From: Angelakisella sp.
GTDB lineage: Bacteria; Bacillota; Clostridia; Oscillospirales; Ruminococcaceae
Length of the DNA stretch: 10,830 nt
Direction of reading: 5' to 3'
Assembly: GCA_020024515.1 (NCBI GenBank)
Contig: JAHHTR010000071.1
Coordinates: 1-10,830 of the forward strand
The position numbers and the translations under genes were made by a program. Below, piece by piece: positions 6,536 to 10,830 of this stretch. The notes beneath the pieces are model-generated. The model was not told the origin of the DNA. It ran no database searches and worked only from the letters and a program-made list of their open reading frames with translations. Positions within the stretch are counted from its first letter, which is position 1; each line of letters opens with the position of its first letter.

Positions 6536-7422
6536 TGCAAATAAGCTATGACAATGTGGATATAACAAATAAAATCAATCTCCTTGATTTGATATATACA
6601 GATAATGCAGGCGGGCTATTTGATTCTTTGGAAATAACTTTTGGAAACAAAAATAATGAGTGGTATGCTTGGCAACCTGAATTTAACAAACAATTAGCGT
6701 TTTCCCATAATAACATTACATCGGGAAATATGTATATTGATGAAAAGACAGGTGGTATAGATACATACGAACTGTCTGCATTATCCGGCAAGCATACGTA
6801 TAAACAAGTATATAGTAACACATTTGAAAATATATCTTTAATTGAAATTACATCAAACATAGCGCGCAAGCATAAATTAAACTGCGCCTTATATGATATT
6901 AATAATTACACATACAAAAGATTAGACCAAGTAAATATATCTGATTTTGAATTTTTGCATAGTGTTTGTATGCGAGAAGGTTACAATATAAAAATATATA
7001 ATGATAATTTGATTGTATATGACGAGTGTAAGAGGAATAAATCTGCGCCTGTAAGGACTATATATAGTCATGATTGGTTAGGATCGATTAGCTATAATGA
7101 GTCAAAACCTATCTATTTAGCTTGTTGTGTTACTTTTAAAGATATATCACAAACTGTTGGAGACAGCAAAACAAGTGACATATTAACATATACTGATATT
7201 CCAGTTAGTAGCATTGACGAAGCTCAGAGATTTGCAAAAAATTTGTTATATCAGCAAAATAAAATGAACACATTATTGAGTGGTACAATCACGATTGATT
7301 TTAATGTTTGTGCAGGAACAATAATTTTTGAAGAAACTTATAATTCAAAATTTTTTGTAGAAGAAGTTGAGCATAATTACATAAATAAACAAAGTCATTT
7401 AACACTTAGAAAGGTCGAATAA
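6535..7422 (+). CDS. D: Baseplate hub / late control protein D-like
   Basis: The 295-residue product fits the P2 gpD / T4 gp27 hub family, which forms the trimeric ring joining the tube to the spike. It opens 'MQISYDNVDITNKINLLDLI' followed by 'YTDNAGGLFDSLEITFGN', the familiar 'Y-x-x-x-DIT' and 'DSL-x-I-x-x-x' strands. 'WYAWQPEF' at 43-50 follows, then 'SLIEITSNIARKHKL' (the domain-swap helix), a middle part with 'DFEFLHSVCMREGYNIKIYN' (a nearly invariant 'FL-x-x-x-x-x-x-G' region) and a beta-rich C-terminus. It is shorter than P2 gpD (about 387 residues). Start: ATG 6535 with GGAGG at 6522-6526 is chosen over an in-frame TTG at 6520, which would lie on top of the SD. Only one base overlaps the gpX stop, and the stop overlaps the next ATG. 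Confidence 0.87.
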   Translation: MQISYDNVDITNKINLLDLIYTDNAGGLFDSLEITFGNKNNEWYAWQPEFNKQLAFSHNNITSGNMYIDEKTGGIDTYELSALSGKHTYKQVYSNTFENISLIEITSNIARKHKLNCALYDINNYTYKRLDQVNISDFEFLHSVCMREGYNIKIYNDNLIVYDECKRNKSAPVRTIYSHDWLGSISYNESKPIYLACCVTFKDISQTVGDSKTSDILTYTDIPVSSIDEAQRFAKNLLYQQNKMNTLLSGTITIDFNVCAGTIIFEETYNSKFFVEEVEHNYINKQSHLTLRKVE

Positions 7423-7616
7423 TGATATATCGTAGTGAAATTGTAGATAAAAAAGGTAATACATACAAAGTAAGAATAAATAACAATATATCCGAATTTT
7501 TGCCGGTTATGGCTATATCATCAAACTCTGATATAGAGATTGGTGATATAGTGATAGTAGTTATATTTGTAAGCTATATAGATGGTGTGATTTTAGGGAA
7601 AGTGGTGAACGAATAA
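7422..7616 (+). CDS. V: Minimal gpV-like OB-fold baseplate protein, no spike domain
   Basis: The 64-residue product contains only what looks like the OB-fold of baseplate spike proteins (P2 gpV, T4 gp5 N-terminal domain): 'YKVRINNNISEFLPVM', then 'IEIGDIVIVVIFVSYIDGVI' followed by LGKV. The G-D-x-V-x-V-x-F then G-x-x-LG-x-V order is the standard final hairpin of that domain. P2 gpV is about 211 residues and continues into a beta-helical membrane-piercing tip; here the frame ends at TAA 7614-7616 with no such part, and the next gene uses another frame with its own start. It may serve as an OB adapter on the gpD ring, with the tip supplied elsewhere or absent. AAAGG at 7410-7414 precedes ATG 7422 at good spacing. 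The assignment rests on a short motif and position. Confidence 0.62.
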   Translation: MIYRSEIVDKKGNTYKVRINNNISEFLPVMAISSNSDIEIGDIVIVVIFVSYIDGVILGKVVNE

Positions 7617-8119
7617 TGAGAATAGTGTATGGTAATTTAATTTTAAATACAGAAACTCCTGTAAATGAATTAAAAACAAGCGTATCTTTGAGTAAAGAAA
7701 CACAGGAACAGGACGCTCAAAAACCTTCAACTGTCATAAAATCTGTTGGATTAATGCAATTCACGCTCAATGTGTTGCTCCTATATCCAATATACAAAAA
7801 TATTGATATGAAAATACAAGAAATATTAAATACAATAGAAAACTCAACACCACAAAAAATAATTATTAATGGCAAGCCAAAAGGTAAAAACAAATGGATT
7901 TTAACAAGTCTTAATATATCACAAAAAGAAGTATCCAACAGTGGAAAAACCATATATGCAGATATTAGTTTGACATTTGAGGAATATTACAAAAGTGGTG
8001 TTGCGAAATCCAAAACAAACACCGCAAATGCTCCCGGTGTTAAATCCAATATTACTTTAACGGATACGTATAATGTATCCGATCCCACTGCGGAAGAAAA
8101 AGCAACTTTGAAGATGTAA
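7616..8119 (+). CDS. gpU-like tail/baseplate protein
   Basis: The 167-residue product lines up by eye with the P2 gpU layout. It has an opening strand 'VYGNLILNTETPVNELKTSV', a 'QKPSTVIKSVGLMQFTLNVL' stretch corresponding to the 'RPxxQFxGPxxxxxTLxGVL' region, and a short helix 'DMKIQEILNTIE' (64-75). Then come 'QKIIINGKPKGKNKWILTSL' (gpU 'xPLIxGxGxxxGxWVIESL') and 'KTIYADISLTFEEY' (111-124; gpU 'xRxIEFTLxLKRx'). The last 40 residues are polar, rich in Ser/Thr and probably flexible. In P2, U precedes X and D; here the gene lies after V, so either the order is rearranged or this is a different baseplate protein with a similar fold. ATG 7616 overlaps the V stop; GGTGA at 7604-7608 is a modest SD. 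Confidence 0.5.
   Translation: MRIVYGNLILNTETPVNELKTSVSLSKETQEQDAQKPSTVIKSVGLMQFTLNVLLLYPIYKNIDMKIQEILNTIENSTPQKIIINGKPKGKNKWILTSLNISQKEVSNSGKTIYADISLTFEEYYKSGVAKSKTNTANAPGVKSNITLTDTYNVSDPTAEEKATLKM
8061..8081 (+). repeat. Perfect 7-bp inverted repeat (hairpin) near end of gpU-like gene
   Basis: CGGATAC (8061-8067) and GTATCCG (8075-8081) are exact inverse complements with a 7-base loop GTATAAT. It lies in coding sequence, 38 bases before the gpU-like stop and 45 before the weakly signalled gpW start. No T-run follows, so it is not an intrinsic terminator. A role in mRNA processing or coupling is possible; so is chance. Confidence 0.4.
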
Positions 8120-8125
8120 TACAGA

Positions 8126-8434
8126 ATGTTGGTAGCTATAAATAACAAGTCTACATCAATTAACTGGACTACAAAAGGGATTGATAGAGTAGCACAAAAT
8201 GTTTGTAATTTAATGCAAATAACCCGTTATGATATCCCATATAACCGTACTCTAGGTATCCCTGCAAAATTAACAGATATGCCCTTAAGTGAATTAAAAG
8301 AAGTGTATGAATCAATAATTACCGATTTAATCGAACACAATGAACCGAGAGCAACCGTAATTGAAATTAAAGATATAAAACAAAATGAATGCGGAAAAAT
8401 AGAATTCGAGGTGGTAATAGATGTCGTTACCTAA
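8126..8434 (+). CDS. W: Baseplate wedge protein, gpW/gp25-like
   Basis: The 102-residue product belongs to the GPW/gp25 baseplate wedge family (P2 gpW, T4 gp25), which initiates sheath assembly at the baseplate. Features: 'VAQNVCNLMQITRYDIPYNR' at 22-41 (the 'I-x-x-L-x-T-x-x-GE' region, here I-T-R-Y-D-I-P), 'LGIPAKLTDMP' at 43-53, the helix 'LKEVYESIITDLIEHNEPRA' at 57-76 containing the characteristic E-P-R, then the 'TVIEIKDIKQ' strand and the final 'GKIEFEVVIDVV' hairpin. The start has no good SD (ATG 8126, seven bases after the previous stop), so coupling is likely. Its last bases hold the SD and the ATG of the gpJ reading frame. Confidence 0.87.
   Translation: MLVAINNKSTSINWTTKGIDRVAQNVCNLMQITRYDIPYNRTLGIPAKLTDMPLSELKEVYESIITDLIEHNEPRATVIEIKDIKQNECGKIEFEVVIDVVT
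8408..8414 (+). promoter_or_regulatory. Strong ribosome binding site for the gpJ leader start
   Basis: GAGGTGG, inside the gpW 3' end, lies six bases before ATG 8421. It is a much better site than anything before ATG 8465 and shows that ribosomes should begin gpJ at 8421, not at 8465. Confidence 0.75.
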
Positions 8435-8483
8435 TATTATGGGTAAAGATTTTGATGAGAAAAAATGCACGATCAAGCTATAA
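8421..8483 (+). CDS. gpJ N-terminal leader frame, 20 codons, -1 relative to main gpJ frame
   Basis: From ATG 8421 the frame reads MSLPNIMGKDFDEKK, then C-T-I-K-L and TAA 8481-8483. The 'LPNI...D-x-x-x' opening resembles the usual first residues of baseplate J proteins. These are normally followed by a helix such as 'x-x-x-I-x-x-F-E-K-x-x-G', which here is coded in the other frame from 8465 (MHDQAIRDFEKACG). One extra A in the run at 8460-8465, or a -1 slip on its AAA codons, would join the two exactly at the AUG, giving about 366 residues. The leader alone is too short to be a product of its own. See the gpJ entry and findings. Confidence 0.6.
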   Translation: MSLPNIMGKDFDEKKCTIKL

Positions 8484-9520
8484 GAGACTTCGAAAAAGCT
8501 TGTGGAACAATTATAAATCCATCTGATGAAAGACGTATACTTTTGGAAGTAATGCTTTCATATATGTTCAATATAATCAGAAAATCTAACGCGTATGCTC
8601 GCGCGCAATTTATAAAATACAGCTATGGAGAGTATTTGGATAAGCTTGGAGAAAATGAACAAGTAATAAGACTGCAAGCGCAAAAAGCAACGGTGGAAGT
8701 TGAATTTAACGTAAACCTCCCAACAGGTAAAAATATGATAATCCCACAAGGAACAAGAGTAACATCTGACGGAAATTTATTTTTTTCCACCAATAATGAT
8801 ATATTTGTTAGTTGGCAAGACTCAACAGTGTCATCAATGGCAACTGCTACATCGCCAGGCAGTGAGCATAACAATCTTATGATAGGCAGTATTAATACAT
8901 TATGTGATGCTTTACCTTATGTTCAAAGTGTAAGGAATACTACAATAAGTGTAGGTGGTACAGATCTTGAAGATGATGACAGTTACAGAGAACGTATCAT
9001 ATTATCACAGTGGGATAAAACAACCGCAGGTCCTGTTGGTCAATACATATTTTTGGTGAAAAGTATATCTCCGGAAATCTCCGATGTCGTAGTGGAAACA
9101 TTAGACAACGGATGTGTGGATATCTATGTGTTACTTAAAGGTGGCGCAATACCAAATGAAAGTATGTTAGAGAAAATTACAAATGCATTATCGAATGATG
9201 TTAGACCCTTGACAGATAGAATTACCGTAAAAGCTCCAAGTGTAAAAAACGCCAGTGTTGATGCCACATATTATATAAATGCAGATAGTAGAGAAAATGA
9301 AGCTAATATAAAAAAGAATATTACTGCGGCGTTAAACCAGTATTGCGTTTGGCAAAAATCAGAAATAGGATTAGCTGTGAGTCCTGATAAACTACGACAG
9401 TTGGTATTAAACGCAGGAGCTGTGGGTATAGACATCATATCTCCAACTTATCAATCTAAATCTGCGCACACAGTTATACAAATTAACCAAAAAAAATTAA
9501 AATTCGGAGGATATAGATAG
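8465..9520 (+). CDS. J: Baseplate protein J, main frame (N-terminus displaced by a frameshift)
   Basis: The 351-residue frame is the baseplate J family (P2 gpJ, T4 gp6-like), which forms the wedge ring around the hub. Visible order: helical start 'AIRDFEKACGTIINPSDERR', then 'YGEYLDKLGENEQVIRLQAQ' (the usual 'A-x-G-x-x-LD-x-L'), and a beta part with 'GTRVTS' and 'VSSMATATSPGSEHNN'. 'VGGTDLEDDDSYRERI' (about 158-173, the hallmark G-G-x-D-x-E-x-D-x-x-x-R-x-R) follows, then 'TAGPVGQYIFLVKSI' and 'DIYVLLKGG', and a C-terminal 'DATYYINA' domain. ATG 8465 has a stop (TGA 8456-8458) three codons upstream in frame and no convincing SD, while a strong start exists at 8421 in another frame. Full gpJ therefore needs a -1 shift, re-initiation at 8465, or a sequence correction. 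The rest of the frame is intact. Confidence 0.85.
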   Translation: MHDQAIRDFEKACGTIINPSDERRILLEVMLSYMFNIIRKSNAYARAQFIKYSYGEYLDKLGENEQVIRLQAQKATVEVEFNVNLPTGKNMIIPQGTRVTSDGNLFFSTNNDIFVSWQDSTVSSMATATSPGSEHNNLMIGSINTLCDALPYVQSVRNTTISVGGTDLEDDDSYRERIILSQWDKTTAGPVGQYIFLVKSISPEISDVVVETLDNGCVDIYVLLKGGAIPNESMLEKITNALSNDVRPLTDRITVKAPSVKNASVDATYYINADSRENEANIKKNITAALNQYCVWQKSEIGLAVSPDKLRQLVLNAGAVGIDIISPTYQSKSAHTVIQINQKKLKFGGYR

Positions 9521-9522
9521 TT

Positions 9523-10155
9523 ATGGAAATTAAAAATCTATTACCTCCTTTTCTACAAAATGATATCGTAGCAAATGCGTACTGTGTAGCGCTAACCCCT
9601 ATATTTGACTATATGGAGCAACAAGCTAAGGATTTACTGATATACACCAATATAGAGAACTTAAACAGCGAGCAACTGGATTTATTGGCCTATGGATATG
9701 GTTGCTATTGGTATGATCCTAATTTGTATATAGAGCAAAAAAGAGATCTTTTGACAAATGTTAAAAAAGTATTTAAAATAGCAGGCACAGTTAAAGGACT
9801 TGAAGATGTCGTTAAATCAATATTTGGAGAATCTAAAATAAGCGAATGGTTTGAATATGATAGTCAATTCCCCAAGTTTAAAATTGCTGTTGATAATGAA
9901 GATGCAACCATTTCTCAAGCTAAAACATTTCTCAATATAATAAATCAAGTAAAGAATTCAAGAAGTATTTTAGAAAAAATAACATTTATCAAAAACAGTC
10001 ATCAAAATACAAGTGTTGCTTATTATGGGACAGTGTCAAAAATAATAAGAAACAAAGAAGAGCTTAACATAACAAGCAATATCAGCAATATTAAATTTGA
10101 TATTACGTATTATGGGAGCGTATCAAAAATAATAAGGAGTGAAGAATTTGAGTAA
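9523..10155 (+). CDS. I: Baseplate/tail protein I
   Basis: The 210-residue product is a P2 gpI-type protein, which attaches at the baseplate periphery and links J to the tail fibre. Family signs: 'LLPPFLQNDIVANAYCVALT' at the N-terminus, 'LNSEQLDLLAYGYGCYWYDP' (47-66, the 'LdlLA' and 'W-Y' block), and 'EQKRDLL' followed by 'FKIAGTVKGLEDVVKSIFG' (84-102, the conserved GT-x-x-x-x helix). 'EWFEY' at 108-112 and 'QVKNSRSILEKI' at 142-153 complete the pattern. The last 45 residues extend past the usual core and contain a duplicated 'YYG[TS]VSKIIR' motif. GGAGG at 9506-9510 is 12 bases before ATG 9523, longer than ideal, so coupling to gpJ (stop at 9520) is likely. Confidence 0.83.
   Translation: MEIKNLLPPFLQNDIVANAYCVALTPIFDYMEQQAKDLLIYTNIENLNSEQLDLLAYGYGCYWYDPNLYIEQKRDLLTNVKKVFKIAGTVKGLEDVVKSIFGESKISEWFEYDSQFPKFKIAVDNEDATISQAKTFLNIINQVKNSRSILEKITFIKNSHQNTSVAYYGTVSKIIRNKEELNITSNISNIKFDITYYGSVSKIIRSEEFE
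10021..10140 (+). repeat. Two copies of a 33-base direct repeat at the 3' end of gpI
   Basis: Copies at 10021-10053 and 10108-10140 share 27 of 33 bases by eye and code for YYGTVSKIIRN and YYGSVSKIIRS. The spacing is 87 bases, 29 codons, so the phase is kept. The second copy contains AAGGAG (10134-10139), the SD of the fibre gene. It looks like an in-frame duplication of a C-terminal module. Confidence 0.75.
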
Positions 10156-10830
10156 TTTTCGTACACACATTGGAACTCGAGTAGGCAGTAATTTAATGGC
10201 AAAATTATTTTCACGCAATTTACCACTTACCTATACACATATAAAATTTGGTGATGGTACTATTACTAATGAAGTTATTCCTGAACTGACATCTCTTATA
10301 AATGAAAAAATTTCGTTTGTTGTAACCGAAACTCCAACCAGAACAGAAACCGGTTCTTGGAAAGTAACTACTATATTTACAAATAAAGAATTAGAAGAAC
10401 CTATGTATCTGCGTGAATGGGGAATATATGCAAGAGACCCTGATACAGGAAAAGATGTACTGATGGCGTATGCTAATGCCGGGAACAGCGCCGATTTTAT
10501 ACATCCATTTGATGGGACATCAGATACATACATTGAACAGCAAATGACGTGTGCCTGCAAAGTTGCAAATGGGGTAACTGTGGACAGCATAATCATTGAT
10601 TCCAGCCAAATTTATACAACGGAAGAAAAAATGCGCGAATATACATATTCAAAGCAAGAAATAGATAATAAAGATGATGAGATAAAATCGTCATTATCTA
10701 CACATACCGAAAATAAAAATAATCCTCATGAAGTGACTGCGGAACAAGTAGGTACTTATACAAAAGATGAAATTGATAATATATTTAGTAACCCTAATTT
10801 GCTAATCAATGGTGACTTTAAAATTTGGCT
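10148..10830 (+). CDS. H: Tail fibre protein, N-terminal part (runs off the window)
   Basis: The frame is open for 227 codons to the window end. The N-terminal 150 residues match the tail-collar fibre N-terminal domain (DUF3751-type, as in P2 gpH): 'GSNLMAKLFSRNLPLTYTHI' with 'KFGDGTI' at 33-39, 'LTSLINEKISF', then 'PMYLREWGIYARD' at 85-97 (the conserved 'L-R-E-x-G-I-Y') and 'AYANAGNSADFIHP'. After this, 'NNPHEVTAEQVG' at 191-202 is the well-known N-P-H-x-VT-x-x-Q-x-G fibre repeat. It is flanked by 'YSKQEIDN' (167-174) and 'YTKDEIDN' (204-211), and 'NPNLLINGDFKIW' begins a likely receptor-binding C-terminal region. The start is TTG 10148, set by AAGGAG at 10134-10139 eight bases upstream; ATG 10196 is too far inside the conserved domain. 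It overlaps the gpI end by eight bases. Confidence 0.87.
   Translation, partial: MSNFRTHIGTRVGSNLMAKLFSRNLPLTYTHIKFGDGTITNEVIPELTSLINEKISFVVTETPTRTETGSWKVTTIFTNKELEEPMYLREWGIYARDPDTGKDVLMAYANAGNSADFIHPFDGTSDTYIEQQMTCACKVANGVTVDSIIIDSSQIYTTEEKMREYTYSKQEIDNKDDEIKSSLSTHTENKNNPHEVTAEQVGTYTKDEIDNIFSNPNLLINGDFKIW

Noticed and set aside
8069..8074. TATAAT as a possible promoter -10 element
   Set aside because: No -35-like bases at 8046-8051, it is inside a coding region and the loop of a hairpin, and such hexamers are common in AT-rich DNA.
1..10830. Phage tail-like bacteriocin or injection system
   Set aside because: Capsid, decoration and head-tail joining genes are present directly upstream, and no ATPase or toxin cargo typical of injection systems is seen, so a complete phage structural block is the better reading.
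1..10830. Search for tRNA, CRISPR, IS elements, toxin-antitoxin or defence genes
   Set aside because: No cloverleaf, repeat-spacer array, transposase or unexplained coding gap was found; every interval holds a tail or head gene.

Overview
The window is one continuous piece of the late structural region of a contractile-tailed (myovirus, P2-type) phage or prophage. Every gene lies on the + strand and runs from the capsid into the tail fibre. The DNA is clearly AT-rich. Most genes have strong Shine-Dalgarno (SD) sites (AGGAGG, GGAGGTGAT), use TTG and GTG starts freely, and overlap their neighbours by a few bases. This fits a low-GC Firmicutes host, probably in the class Clostridia, but no gene here fixes the genus. 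No integrase, lysis gene, tRNA, CRISPR array or insertion sequence is present, so the sequence cannot show whether this is a prophage or a free phage.

Layout. Positions 2-289 hold the C-terminal end of a probable major capsid protein. Next come a DUF2190-type capsid decoration protein (302-634), a small acidic protein (641-901), a head-tail joining protein (901-1209), a gpZ-like neck/tail-completion protein (1212-1889) and a probable tail terminator (1895-2404). The contractile tail shaft follows: sheath (2416-3804), tube (3804-4295), tail assembly chaperone gpE with its -1 frameshift product gpE-E' (4307-4642 and 4307-4773), and tape measure (4777-6336). The baseplate section holds gpX (6323-6535), hub gpD (6535-7422), a very short gpV-like OB-fold protein (7422-7616), a gpU-like protein (7616-8119), the gp25/gpW wedge (8126-8434), gpJ (8421/8465-9520), gpI (9523-10155) and the first 227 codons of a tail fibre (10148 to the window end). 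No stretch over 300 bases lacks a gene, and no promoter or terminator is evident inside the block, which looks like one operon with translational coupling.

How the genes work together. The chaperone and its frameshifted form are expected to load the tape measure, tube subunits polymerise on it inside the sheath, and the terminator and joining proteins connect the tail to the filled head. The gpD/V/X hub with W, J and I forms the baseplate that carries the fibres.

Most notable points. (1) A canonical T TTT TTA slippery heptamer lies in the chaperone gene, with a 57-codon -1 extension. (2) The gpJ reading frame is interrupted near its start: a well-formed start with a strong SD at 8421 reads a gpJ-like N-terminus that joins the main frame only by a -1 shift, or one extra A, in a run of six A. 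(3) A second perfect slippery heptamer, A AAA AAA, sits directly before the stop at 899-901 and leads into the next gene. (4) The spike protein is reduced to about 64 residues. (5) gpI carries a C-terminal 29-codon-period repeat. I see no defence system, toxin cargo or clearly new multigene system. The novelty here is in translational recoding and baseplate reduction.
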